From the NCBI RefSeq assembly GCF_014655715.1, contig NZ_BNBM01000005.1, positions 310,001 through 374,000 on the forward strand: DNA of 64,000 nt, read 5' to 3'. The notes beneath the pieces were generated by a model. That model saw only the letters and a list, made by a program, of their open reading frames with translations, was not told the origin of the DNA and searched no databases. This stretch comes from Streptomyces lanatus (GTDB lineage Bacteria; Actinomycetota; Actinomycetes; Streptomycetales; Streptomycetaceae). Made by a program: the position numbers and the translations under genes. Of this stretch, positions 34,555 through 43,070 are shown piece by piece; within the stretch, counting starts at the first letter, position 1, and every line of letters begins with the position of its first letter.

Positions 34555-36642
34555 TCAGCGCTGGGCCGCGGCGAGGGATTCCCGCGCGACGGCCGCCACG
34601 TTCTCGGCAGTGAAGCCGTACTCCCGGAAAAGGACCTTGCCGTCCGCCGAAGCACCGAAGTGCTCCAGGGAAACGATGCGACCCGCGTCCCCGACGTACT
34701 TGTGCCAGGTCAGACCGATCCCGGCCTCGACCGCCACCCGCGCCTTGACGGCCGGCGGCAGAACGCTGTCCCGGTACCCCTGGTCCTGCTCCTCGAACCA
34801 CTCCACCGAGGGCATGGACACGACCCGCGTCGGCACGCCGGACGCCTGGAGCTGCTCGCGCGCCTCGACGGCGATGTGCACCTCGGAGCCGGTCGCGATG
34901 AGCACGACCTGCGGCTCGCCGCCCTCCGCCTCGAACATCACGTAACCACCGCGGACGGTGTCCTCGTTGGCCTCGTACGTCGGCACGCCCTGACGGGTCA
35001 GCGCGAGCCCGTGCGGGGCGCCCTTGCCGAACTCCTTCGTGTAGCGCTTGAGGATCTCGCGCCAGGCGATCGCGGTCTCGTTGGCGTCCGCCGGACGGAC
35101 CACGTTGAGACCGGGGATGGCGCGCAGCGACGCCAGGTGCTCGATCGGCTGGTGGGTGGGGCCGTCCTCACCCAGACCGATGGAGTCGTGCGTCCAGACG
35201 TACGTCACCGGCAGGTGCATCAGCGCCGACAGGCGGACGGCGTTGCGCATGTAGTCGGAGAACACCAGGAACGTGCCGCCGTAGACACGCGTGTTGCCGT
35301 GCAGGGTGATGCCGTTCATCTCCGCGGCCATGGAGTGCTCGCGGATACCGAAGTGGATCGTGCGGCCGTACGGGTCCGCCTCCGGCAGCGGGTTGTCCGC
35401 GGGCAGGAACGACGACGTCTTGTCGATCGTCGTGTTGTTGGAGCCGGCCAGGTCGGCCGAGCCGCCCCACAGCTCCGGGATCACCGCGCCGAGCGCCTGG
35501 AGCACCTTGCCGGACGCGGCGCGGGTGGCGACGCCCTTGCCGGGCTCGAAGACCGGGAGCTTCTCCTCCCAGCCGGTGGGCAGCTCGCCCTTGCTGATGC
35601 GGTCGAACTCGGCGGCGCGCTCGGGGTTGTTGTCCCGCCACAGCTGGAAGGACTTCTCCCATTCGGCCTTCGCCTGGGCGCCCCGCTCAAGGGCCGCCCG
35701 GGTGTGGGCGATGACCTCGTCGGCCACCTCGAAGGACTGCTCCGGGTCGAAGCCGAGGACGCGCTTGGTGGCCGCCACCTCGTCGTCGCCGAGCGCCGAG
35801 CCGTGGGCGGCCTCGGTGTTCTGCGCGTTCGGGGCGGGCCAGGCGATGATCGAGCGCATCGCGATGAAGGACGGCTTGTCCGTCACCTGCTTCGCGGCCT
35901 CGATCGCGTTGTAGATGGCGTGCGGGTCGAGGTCGCCGTCCGGCTTCGGGGCGATCCGCTGCACATGCCAGCCGTACGCCTCGTACCGCTTGCAGACGTC
36001 CTCGGAGACGGCCGTCTCGGTGTCGCCCTCGATCGAGATGTGGTTGTCGTCCCACAGCAGGACCAGGTTGCCGAGCCGCTGGTGGCCGGCCAGCGAGGAC
36101 GCCTCCGCGGAGATGCCCTCCTGGAGGCAGCCGTCACCGGCGATGGCGAAGACGAAGTGGTCGAAGGGGGAGGTGCCCTCGGCGGCCTCCGGGTCGAACA
36201 GCCCGCGCTCGTAGCGGGCGGCCATCGCCATGCCGACCGCGTTGGCGACACCCTGGCCCAGCGGGCCGGTCGTCGTCTCGACGCCCGTGGTGTGGCCGTA
36301 CTCCGGGTGGCCCGGGGTCTTGGAACCCCACGTCCTGAAGGCCTTCAGATCGTCCAGCTCCAGACCGAAGCCGGCCAGGTACAGCTGGGTGTAGAGGGTC
36401 AGGGACGAGTGGCCCGCGGACAGCACGAAGCGGTCGCGACCGACCCACTCGGCGTCGGCGGGGTCGTGCCGCATCACCTTCTGGAAGAGGGTGTAGGCGG
36501 CGGGGGCCAGGCTCATCGCCGTACCCGGATGGCCGTTTCCGACCTTCTGTACGGCGTCGGCGGCCAGGACGCGGGCGGTGTCGACGGCCCGCTGGTCCAG
36601 CTCGGTCCACTCGAGGTCTGTGGTGGTCGGCTTGGTGCTCAC
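34555..36642 (-). CDS. tkt: Transketolase
   Basis: Thiamine-diphosphate enzyme moving two-carbon units. GNGHPGTAMSLAPAAYTLF (substrate His), ThDP motif AGDGCLQEGISAEASSLAG with LVLLWDDNHISIEGDT, pyrimidine-domain FGIREHSMAAEMNG and THDSIGLGEDGPTHQPIEHL. 695 residues, full length. GTG start at 36642. First gene of the minus-strand operon; its promoter must lie in the divergent gap to ctaB. Confidence 0.98.
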   Translation of the reverse strand: MSTKPTTTDLEWTELDQRAVDTARVLAADAVQKVGNGHPGTAMSLAPAAYTLFQKVMRHDPADAEWVGRDRFVLSAGHSSLTLYTQLYLAGFGLELDDLKAFRTWGSKTPGHPEYGHTTGVETTTGPLGQGVANAVGMAMAARYERGLFDPEAAEGTSPFDHFVFAIAGDGCLQEGISAEASSLAGHQRLGNLVLLWDDNHISIEGDTETAVSEDVCKRYEAYGWHVQRIAPKPDGDLDPHAIYNAIEAAKQVTDKPSFIAMRSIIAWPAPNAQNTEAAHGSALGDDEVAATKRVLGFDPEQSFEVADEVIAHTRAALERGAQAKAEWEKSFQLWRDNNPERAAEFDRISKGELPTGWEEKLPVFEPGKGVATRAASGKVLQALGAVIPELWGGSADLAGSNNTTIDKTSSFLPADNPLPEADPYGRTIHFGIREHSMAAEMNGITLHGNTRVYGGTFLVFSDYMRNAVRLSALMHLPVTYVWTHDSIGLGEDGPTHQPIEHLASLRAIPGLNVVRPADANETAIAWREILKRYTKEFGKGAPHGLALTRQGVPTYEANEDTVRGGYVMFEAEGGEPQVVLIATGSEVHIAVEAREQLQASGVPTRVVSMPSVEWFEEQDQGYRDSVLPPAVKARVAVEAGIGLTWHKYVGDAGRIVSLEHFGASADGKVLFREYGFTAENVAAVARESLAAAQR

Positions 36643-37018
36643 CCTGGGTCAGGGCTCCTCTCCACATGTCGGTTGCCGGTGTCACGGGCACATACGCCCA
36701 CCGGCTGCCGGCGTACTCGGCGTCGGCCGGCCGTTGTCGAGCCTACCCCCGGAAGTACGTGCGTTTTTTCGACTCATCCCAGACTGCCGGGAGTCGCCGG
36801 GATGTGCCTCCCGACTGGGTCGTTCCACATTCGACACGTGAATACGGAGCCGCTCATCCGGGTGCTCAATCGAGCTTCCGCGCGCCCGTCGGACGACCCC
36901 CCGGACCACCCCCTCCAACACGACCCCACCCCCGCGAATGTCCGGGTCTGGGCAACGTCTACAGTGGCGTGGTACGCGCGAGCCTTTACCGGGACTTCAC
37001 ACGGGGAGGCTTGCTGGG
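36643..37018. other. Divergent promoter region tkt/ctaB
   Basis: About 375 bp with no gene-like frame. It must hold promoters for the tkt operon and ctaB. A TACAGT hexamer (36960-36965) is a possible -10 for ctaB, but no convincing -35 was found. I see no operator-like dyad. Confidence 0.4.
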
Positions 37019-37987
37019 ATGTCTCTGTCAGGGGTGTGCGTGACGGCCGTTGAATCCCGTCCAGCGGGGATTATCGGGACGAGCCAGAGCCCGAGCCGGC
37101 GGCCGATCAGGGCCCGGGTCATGGGGTTCGTGGCGCTTACCAAGCCGCGGATCATCGAGCTGCTGCTCATCACCACCGTTCCGGTGATGTTCCTGGCCGA
37201 GCAGGGCGTGCCCGACCTCGGTCTGGTGCTCCTCACCTGCGTCGGCGGCTACCTCTCCGCCGGTGGCGCCAACGCGCTGAACATGTACATCGACCGTGAC
37301 ATCGACGCGCTCATGGACCGCACCTCGCAGCGCCCGCTGGTCACCGGGATGGTCAGCCCCCGCGAGTGCCTCGCCTTCGGCATCACCCTGGCGGTCGTCT
37401 CCACCCTGCTGTTCGGCCTCACGGTCAACTGGCTGTCGGCCTGGCTCTCCCTCGGCGCGCTCCTCTTCTATGTCGTCGTCTACACGATGATCCTCAAGCG
37501 CCGTACCTCGCAGAACATCGTGTGGGGCGGCATCGCGGGCTGTATGCCGGTGCTGATCGGCTGGTCCGCGGTCACGAACTCCCTCTCCTGGGCCCCGCTC
37601 ATCCTCTTCCTGGTCATCTTCTTCTGGACGCCGCCGCACTACTGGCCGCTGTCCATGAAGGTGAAGGACGACTACGCGCGCGTGGGCGTGCCCATGCTCC
37701 CGGTCATCGCCTCGAACAAGGTCGTCGCCAAGCAGATCGTCATCTACAGCTGGGTGATGGTCGCGGTGTCGCTGCTGTTGACGCCGCTCGGCTACACGGG
37801 CTGGTTCTACACCGCGGTCGCGCTGGGCGCGGGCGGCTGGTGGCTGTGGGAGGCGCACGCGCTGCAGAACCGCGCGAAGGCGGAGGCGACGGGCGGCAAG
37901 CTCAAGGAGATGCGCCTGTTCCACTGGTCGATCACTTACGTGTCGCTGCTGTTCGTCGCCGTCGCGGTGGACCCCTTCCTGCGCTAG
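37019..37987 (+). CDS. ctaB: Protohaem IX farnesyltransferase (haem O synthase)
   Basis: UbiA-family membrane enzyme that farnesylates haem B for the cytochrome aa3 oxidase. Motif NMYIDRDIDALMDRTSQRPL gives N88-x3-D92-x3-D96; the start FVALTKPRIIELLLITTVP and about nine membrane helices fit. 322 residues from ATG 37019, which has GGGGAGG (37003-37009). GTG 37040 (start of TAVESRPAG) is the alternative and may be the one used in relatives. Confidence 0.95.
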   Translation: MSLSGVCVTAVESRPAGIIGTSQSPSRRPIRARVMGFVALTKPRIIELLLITTVPVMFLAEQGVPDLGLVLLTCVGGYLSAGGANALNMYIDRDIDALMDRTSQRPLVTGMVSPRECLAFGITLAVVSTLLFGLTVNWLSAWLSLGALLFYVVVYTMILKRRTSQNIVWGGIAGCMPVLIGWSAVTNSLSWAPLILFLVIFFWTPPHYWPLSMKVKDDYARVGVPMLPVIASNKVVAKQIVIYSWVMVAVSLLLTPLGYTGWFYTAVALGAGGWWLWEAHALQNRAKAEATGGKLKEMRLFHWSITYVSLLFVAVAVDPFLR

Positions 37988-38022
37988 TCGTTCCTGTGCT
38001 GGCCGTTTTGGCTACTCGTCGG

Positions 38023-38028
38023 TAGCAT
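38023..38028 (+). promoter_or_regulatory. Candidate -10 of the small conserved gene (leaderless start)
   Basis: TAGCAT ends 7 nt before the ATG at 38036 and no ribosome-binding site is present between, so the message probably begins at the start codon. Confidence 0.4.
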
Positions 38029-38035
38029 CCTGGCT

Positions 38036-38326
38036 ATGGCAGACAAGGTGGCCAAGCTGGCCAAGCAGATCAACTCCTTCGCGAAGTCCCACGGCGGCGC
38101 CGAGGCCCAGGTCGCGTACATCGGACAGCGCGGCGCCCGCATCGTGCTCGTGGGCGAGGACGGCGGCTGGGGCGACCTGGTCGCACCGTCGTACGAGCTC
38201 GCCGAGCAGGCGGTGGAGAAGGCCGGGATCACCCGCCACGAATCCTTCGACGGCGAGTTCGCCGCGAAGGTGGAGACCGGGCCCTACGAATGGAAGCGCA
38301 TGGCCGGCATCCAAATCGGCGGCTGA
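38036..38326 (+). CDS. Conserved actinobacterial protein of unknown function
   Basis: 96 residues, mixed alpha/beta, no signal peptide or membrane segment. The sequence KVAKLAKQINSFAKSHGGAE followed by RGARIVLVGEDGGWGDLVAP is orderly and GC-biased, so it is a real gene. I recognise no domain with a known role. It lies between ctaB and an amidohydrolase gene on the same strand. Confidence 0.8.
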   Translation: MADKVAKLAKQINSFAKSHGGAEAQVAYIGQRGARIVLVGEDGGWGDLVAPSYELAEQAVEKAGITRHESFDGEFAAKVETGPYEWKRMAGIQIGG

Positions 38327-38369
38327 TCGGTCCCCTTTTCGCAACACCAAGTCCCCGGTTCACCCGTTA

Positions 38370-38388
38370 GGACGTGTAGGACACGTCC
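38370..38388. promoter_or_regulatory. Operator-like palindrome before the amidohydrolase gene
   Basis: GGACGTGT (38370-38377), AGG, ACACGTCC (38381-38388): perfect 8-bp arms 18 bp before the start codon. It overlaps TAGGAC hexamers that may serve as a -10. Confidence 0.45.
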
Positions 38389-38406
38389 ACTCACGGGGAG
38401 AGCCGG

Positions 38407-39513
38407 ATGATCGACACGCCGTCCCTGGTGGACCAGTACTGCCACGGCGTACTGCGCACCGAGCTGGGCCTCGGCACCTTCGAGGCCCAGCTGGCCCGAA
38501 CCGAGGGCCCGCCCGCGCCCGGCACCACCCTCTTCGACACCCAGACGGGTTTCGCCGTACGTCGCTGGTGCCCCCCTCTGCTGGGCCTGGAACCGCACTG
38601 CGCGCCCGCCCGCTATCTGGCCCGGCGTCGTGAACTCGGCGTACTGGAGGCGGCCCGGCGTCTGCTGCGGGGCAGCGGCATCACTACGTATCTGATCGAC
38701 ACGGGCCTGCCCGGCGACCTCACCGGCCCCCCGGAGATGGCGTCCACCGCCTCCGCCCGGGCCCATGAGATCGTGCGCCTGGAGCTTCTCGCCGAACAGG
38801 TCGCCGACACCTCGGGCACCGTCGAGTCCTTCCTTGCCAACCTCGCCGAGTCGGTGCACGGCGCCGCCGTGAACGCGGTGGCCTTCACCTCGGTCGCGGG
38901 CGTACGGCACGGTCTCGCACTGGCGCCCGAGCCGCCGGGGCCGGGTGAAGTGCGGGGCGCGGCGGGGCGCTGGCTGGCGGCGCGCAGGGTCGGCGGCGAG
39001 CTGAGCGACCCCGTGCTGCTACGGCATCTGCTGTGGATCGCGGTGGCGTCGGGGCTGCCGCTGCAACTGCACGCGGGACTGGGGGCGCCGGGTCTGCGCA
39101 TCGACCGTACCGATCCGGTGCTGCTCACGGACTTCGTCCGCGCCACGGCAGGCCTGGGCACCGACCTGATCCTGCTGCACGGCTACCCGTACCACCGGCA
39201 CGCCGCCCATCTGGCCGGTGTCTTCCCGCACGTCTACGCCGACTCCGGCGCCGCCCTCGTCCGCACCGGCGCCCGCGCGGCCACGATCCTCGCCGAGATC
39301 CTGGAACTCGCCCCCTTCGGCAAGATCCTCTTCTCCAGCGGCGCCCACGGTCTGCCCGAACTGCACGTCGTGGGCGCCCGCCTCTTCCGCGAGGCCCTCG
39401 CCAGGGTGCTCGGCGGCTGGGTCGCGGAGGGGGCGTGGTCGCTGGCGGACGCGCAGCGGGTGGCGGGGATGGTGGCGGCGGGGAACGCGCGGCGGGTGTA
39501 CGGGCTCGACTGA
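38407..39513 (+). CDS. Amidohydrolase-superfamily protein (FluG N-terminal-like)
   Basis: TIM-barrel hydrolase-like protein. VDQYCHGVL at the N-terminus, LQLHAGLGAPG mid-way, HGYPYHRHAAHLAGVFPHVYADSG and the end block LFSSGAHGLPELHVVGARLF follow the pattern of amidohydrolase_2 proteins related to the N-terminal half of FluG. 368 residues. GGGGAGAG precedes ATG 38407. The first metal motif is weak (Q-Y-C-H instead of H-x-H), so activity and substrate are open. Confidence 0.8.
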   Translation: MIDTPSLVDQYCHGVLRTELGLGTFEAQLARTEGPPAPGTTLFDTQTGFAVRRWCPPLLGLEPHCAPARYLARRRELGVLEAARRLLRGSGITTYLIDTGLPGDLTGPPEMASTASARAHEIVRLELLAEQVADTSGTVESFLANLAESVHGAAVNAVAFTSVAGVRHGLALAPEPPGPGEVRGAAGRWLAARRVGGELSDPVLLRHLLWIAVASGLPLQLHAGLGAPGLRIDRTDPVLLTDFVRATAGLGTDLILLHGYPYHRHAAHLAGVFPHVYADSGAALVRTGARAATILAEILELAPFGKILFSSGAHGLPELHVVGARLFREALARVLGGWVAEGAWSLADAQRVAGMVAAGNARRVYGLD

Positions 39514-39531
39514 GCTGTACAGACTGGGCGT

Positions 39532-40272
39532 ATGAGCCGAACCGACGCCTTACTCGACCGTTTCCTGTCCGAGCTGGAACCGATCGCGCCGCTGGCCGTC
39601 TGGGCGCACGGCTCGCTCGCCGGCGGCGACTACCAGGAGGGCCGCAGCGACCTGGACCTGATCGCCGTACTGCAAGGGCCGCTCACGCCCCGCACCCTCT
39701 GGCGGCTGGCCACGCTGCACGCCCGGTTGCGGGCCGAACCGTTGGCCGGGTTGTTGCACTGCACCTACCTGACACCGGACGCCGTGGACGATCCCGCCCG
39801 GCGCCACCTCACCTGGGCGCACGAGCAGCTGTTCAAACGGCCGGTCACCCCGGTGACCCGGAGCGAACTGCACGCCTTCGGGCGGGTGCTGCATGGAAGC
39901 GCCCCCGACGCGCTGCTGCCGCCGGTGACGGACCGGGAACTCGGCGACTTCGTCGTGCGCGACCAGCGGGACTTCTGGCGGTCGGCCGTCGACAACGCCC
40001 CGCTGTGGACGCGGGACGTGTGGGTCGACCTGGGTCTGATCACCTTCGCGCGGGCGAGCGTCACCGTGCGCGAGGGACGGCTGATTTCCAAACGCGAGGC
40101 GCTGGACCTGCTGCCCGGTTTCGGGGCGCCCGTGGACGTCGTCGAGGACATCCGCCGGCGCCGCTACGACGGGGCCGCGCCGCCCACTAAGGAGTGGACG
40201 GCGCGCAGGGCCGGGCTGACGCGGGACTACCTGGGGCCGGCGATCGACGCGCTCGTGGCGTCGTACGACTGA
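39532..40272 (+). CDS. AadA-like nucleotidyltransferase
   Basis: Probable nucleotidyl transfer enzyme related to aminoglycoside adenylyltransferases. The polymerase-beta-type motif is AHGSLAGGDYQEGRSDLDLI (residues about 25-44) with the D-x-D metal pair, followed by a helical C-terminal domain. 246 residues. Its substrate may be an antibiotic or a cell metabolite. Its last 46 bp overlap the convergent 3' end of ctaA. Confidence 0.8.
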   Translation: MSRTDALLDRFLSELEPIAPLAVWAHGSLAGGDYQEGRSDLDLIAVLQGPLTPRTLWRLATLHARLRAEPLAGLLHCTYLTPDAVDDPARRHLTWAHEQLFKRPVTPVTRSELHAFGRVLHGSAPDALLPPVTDRELGDFVVRDQRDFWRSAVDNAPLWTRDVWVDLGLITFARASVTVREGRLISKREALDLLPGFGAPVDVVEDIRRRRYDGAAPPTKEWTARRAGLTRDYLGPAIDALVASYD

Positions 40273-41237
40273 ACCGGCACCTCGATCTCGACATGCGGCC
40301 GTTCCCGCAGCGCCAGCAGTACGCGGAGCGTGGCGATCCAGACCAGGGCCGAGCCGAACATGTGCAGGCCGACGAGAAGTTCCGGCAGGTCCGTGAAGTA
40401 CTGGACGTACCCGATGACGCCCTGCCCGAGCAGGATCAGGAAGAGGTCGCGGGTGCGGTTCAGGGGGCCCTTCGGGGCGTCGACCGCCTTGAGGACGAAC
40501 CAGAGCGCGAAGGCCAGGGTGACCACGATCCACGCCAGCACGGCGTGCAGCTTGGTGACGTTCTCCCAGTCGACCGGCATCCGCTCGACCTCGCTGGAGT
40601 CGCCCGCGTGCGGGCCCGCGCCGGTGACCACGGTGCCGACCAGGATCAGCAGCGCCGAGGCCGCGACCAGGACCCACACCAGTTGCTGCACCGCCTTGCC
40701 CACCAGGGGCCGCGGCGCATCGTCGCCCTCCCGGGTGCGCTGCCACATCACCGTGGCGACGGCGATGAGCGCGGACGTCGCCACGAAGTGGGCCGCGACC
40801 GTGTACGGGTTGAGGCCGACCAGGACGACGATGCCGCCGAGCACGGCGTTGCTCATCACGATCCAGAACTGGGCCCAGCCCAGGCGGGTGACGTCACGCC
40901 GGTACGGCTTCGTGGCCCGCGCGGCGATGATCGCCCAGCCGACGGCGGCGCACAGCACGTACGTCAGCATGCGGTTGCCGAACTCGATGGCGCCGTGCAG
41001 GCCCATCTCGCTGGTGGCGGTGAGCGAGTCGTCGGTGCACTTGGGCCAGGTCGGGCAGCCGAGCCCGGACCCGGTCAGGCGGACCGCGCCGCCGGTGACC
41101 ACGATGAGCACCGACATCACGAGCGCGGCGAGCGCCGCCCGTCGGACCGTCCTCGGAGTGGGGGTCCAGCGTGCGGCGATGAAGGCGAGCGGGTTGCGCA
41201 CGGCCGCTACGGCGTCGGCGCGGGTCACGTTTGGCAC
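40227..41237 (-). CDS. ctaA: Haem A synthase (CtaA/COX15)
   Basis: Oxidises haem O to haem A in the membrane. Eight helices; VTGGAVRLTGSGLGCPTWPKC has the paired cysteines of the first extracellular loop, and haem-ligand His residues appear in LHGAIEFGNRML, TVAAHFVATSALI, TKLHAVLAWIVV and VGLHMFGSALV. About 336 residues from GTG 41237; GTG 41243 and GTG 41228 are alternatives. TACGAT (minus strand, 41250-41245) is a possible -10 very close to the start, so the message may be leaderless. Confidence 0.95.
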   Translation of the reverse strand: MPNVTRADAVAAVRNPLAFIAARWTPTPRTVRRAALAALVMSVLIVVTGGAVRLTGSGLGCPTWPKCTDDSLTATSEMGLHGAIEFGNRMLTYVLCAAVGWAIIAARATKPYRRDVTRLGWAQFWIVMSNAVLGGIVVLVGLNPYTVAAHFVATSALIAVATVMWQRTREGDDAPRPLVGKAVQQLVWVLVAASALLILVGTVVTGAGPHAGDSSEVERMPVDWENVTKLHAVLAWIVVTLAFALWFVLKAVDAPKGPLNRTRDLFLILLGQGVIGYVQYFTDLPELLVGLHMFGSALVWIATLRVLLALRERPHVEIEVPVQSYDATSASIAGPR

Positions 41238-41302
41238 GCGCACTATCGTAGGCGGCCGCTTGTGCACGCTTTCACGAGGGTCCGCACTGGCCCCATGGAG
41301 CC

Positions 41303-42073
41303 CTACTCCCAGCGGAAGAACCTGCCGGCCGCCGCCAGCCCGACGACCGCCCACACGGCCAGGATCCCCAGGTCGCCCCACGGCATCCCGGCCCCGTGCT
41401 GGAGGACGTCCCGCAGACCGTCGGAGAGCGCGGAGATGGGCAGCAGACCGAGCACGTCCTGGGCGGCGTCCGGGAACTTGTCCAGCGGGACGATCACCCC
41501 GCCGCCGACGAGCAGCAGCAGGAACACCAGGTTGGCGGCGGCCAGCGTCGCCTCGGCCTTGAGCGTGCCGGCCATCAGCAGGCCGAGCCCGGAGAAGGCG
41601 GCGGTGCCGAGGATCAGCAGGAGCAGGACGGCGAGCGGGTTGCCGTGCGGCGACCAGCCCAGCGCGAACGCGATCACCGTCAGCAGGACGATCTGCAGCA
41701 CCTCGGTGACCAGCACCGACACCGTCTTCGCCGTCATCAGGCCCCAGCGCGGCAGCGGCGAGGAGGCCAGCCGCTTCAGCACGCCGTACCGGCGCTCGAA
41801 GCCCGTGGCGATGGCCTGCCCCGTGAACGCCGTCGACATCACGGCGAGCGCGAGGATGCCGGGGGCGAGGAAGTCGACGGCCTTGCCGGCGCCGGTGTCG
41901 ACGATGTCCACCGCGCTGAAGAGGACCAGCAGCAGGGTGGGGATCACGACGGTCAGGAGCAGCTGCTCGCCGTTGCGCAGCAGCATCTTCGTCTCCAGGG
42001 CCGCCTGTGCCCCGATCATGCGGGGGAGAGGGGCGGCGCCCGGCTCGGGTGCGTAGGTCCCAGCGGTGGTCAC
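41303..42073 (-). CDS. ABC-2 type transporter permease
   Basis: Membrane subunit of a DrrB-like exporter. 256 residues with six helices: LLLTVVIPTLLLVLFS, FLAPGILALAVMSTAFTG, TEVLQIVLLTVIAFALGW and others, and an ABC-2 signature region near AANLVFLLLLVGGGVIVPLD. GTG 42073 overlaps the ATPase stop (GTGA). Substrate unknown. Confidence 0.9.
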   Translation of the reverse strand: MTTAGTYAPEPGAAPLPRMIGAQAALETKMLLRNGEQLLLTVVIPTLLLVLFSAVDIVDTGAGKAVDFLAPGILALAVMSTAFTGQAIATGFERRYGVLKRLASSPLPRWGLMTAKTVSVLVTEVLQIVLLTVIAFALGWSPHGNPLAVLLLLILGTAAFSGLGLLMAGTLKAEATLAAANLVFLLLLVGGGVIVPLDKFPDAAQDVLGLLPISALSDGLRDVLQHGAGMPWGDLGILAVWAVVGLAAAGRFFRWE

Positions 42074-42993
42074 GAGCGCAGCTCCTTGCCGGTCAGCTCC
42101 AGGAAGACGTCTTCGAGGGTGTGCCGCTCGACCGAGATCCGGTCCGGCATCACCCCGTGCTGCGCACACCACGACGTCACGGTCGCGAGCAGCTGTGGGT
42201 CGACCTTGCCGACGACGCGATACGAGCCCGGCGTCAGCTCCGCGGCCGAGCAGTCGGCGGGCAGGGCCTTGAGCAGGGACCCCACGTCGAGGCCGGGGCG
42301 GCCGGTGAAGCGGAGGGTGTTCTCGGCGCCGCCGCGGCACAGGTCCTCGGGGGAGCCCTGGGCGATGACACGGCCGGCGTCGATGATCGCGACGTCATCG
42401 GCGAGCTGCTCGGCCTCGTCCATGTAGTGGGTCGTGAGGATCACGGAGACGCCGTCGGCGCGCAGGTCGCGGATCAGGTCCCAGGTGGCCCGGCGGGCCT
42501 GCGGGTCAAGACCCGCGGTCGGCTCGTCCAGGAACACCAGCTCCGGGCGCCCGACCACGGCCATGGCGAGCGCGAGCCGCTGCTGCTGGCCGCCGGAGAG
42601 GCGGCGGTAACTGGTCCGGCCGCAGCCGCCGAGCCCGAGCCGCTCGATGAGGGCGTCGACGTCCAGCGGATGCGCGTGCAGCTTCGCGACATGGCGCAGC
42701 ATCTCGTCCGCCCGCGCGCCCGAGTAGACGCCGCCGGACTGGAGCATCACGCCGATCCGGGGCCGCAGCGCGCCGGACTGCCGTATCGGGTCGAGGCCCA
42801 GGACACGCACCGTGCCGGCGTCCGGCTTCCGGTATCCCTCGCAGGTCTCGACCGTCGTCGTCTTGCCCGCGCCATTGGGTCCGAGTACGGCGGTGACACC
42901 GGCCCGGGCCACCAGGTCGAGGCCGTCCACCGCGGTTTTGCCGCCGTACCGCTTCACCAGGGCCTGGACCTGGAGCACGGGCTCAGTTCGCAT
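42070..42993 (-). CDS. ABC transporter ATP-binding protein (DrrA/CcmA type)
   Basis: ATPase of the ABC-2 exporter. Walker A GPNGAGKTTT, signature LSGGQQQRLALAMAV, Walker B LVFLDEPTAGLDP and switch TTHYMDEAEQLAD. A C-terminal domain of about 80 residues is typical of DrrA-like subunits. 307 residues from ATG 42993. Confidence 0.93.
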   Translation of the reverse strand: MRTEPVLQVQALVKRYGGKTAVDGLDLVARAGVTAVLGPNGAGKTTTVETCEGYRKPDAGTVRVLGLDPIRQSGALRPRIGVMLQSGGVYSGARADEMLRHVAKLHAHPLDVDALIERLGLGGCGRTSYRRLSGGQQQRLALAMAVVGRPELVFLDEPTAGLDPQARRATWDLIRDLRADGVSVILTTHYMDEAEQLADDVAIIDAGRVIAQGSPEDLCRGGAENTLRFTGRPGLDVGSLLKALPADCSAAELTPGSYRVVGKVDPQLLATVTSWCAQHGVMPDRISVERHTLEDVFLELTGKELRS

Positions 42994-43022
42994 GGCTCCA
43001 GAGTCTAGGTACGCGATCCGTC

Positions 43023-43070
43023 CCCCATACGGCCGGGTTCACATCTCCCCATACGGCCGCCCTCATATCT
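43023..43070. repeat. Two 24-bp tandem direct repeats
   Basis: Units 43023-43046 and 43047-43070, each starting CCCCATACGGCCG and ending TCT; 20 of 24 bases agree. The second unit contains the stop codon of the acetyltransferase gene on the minus strand, so the duplication arose across the end of that gene. Confidence 0.75.
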
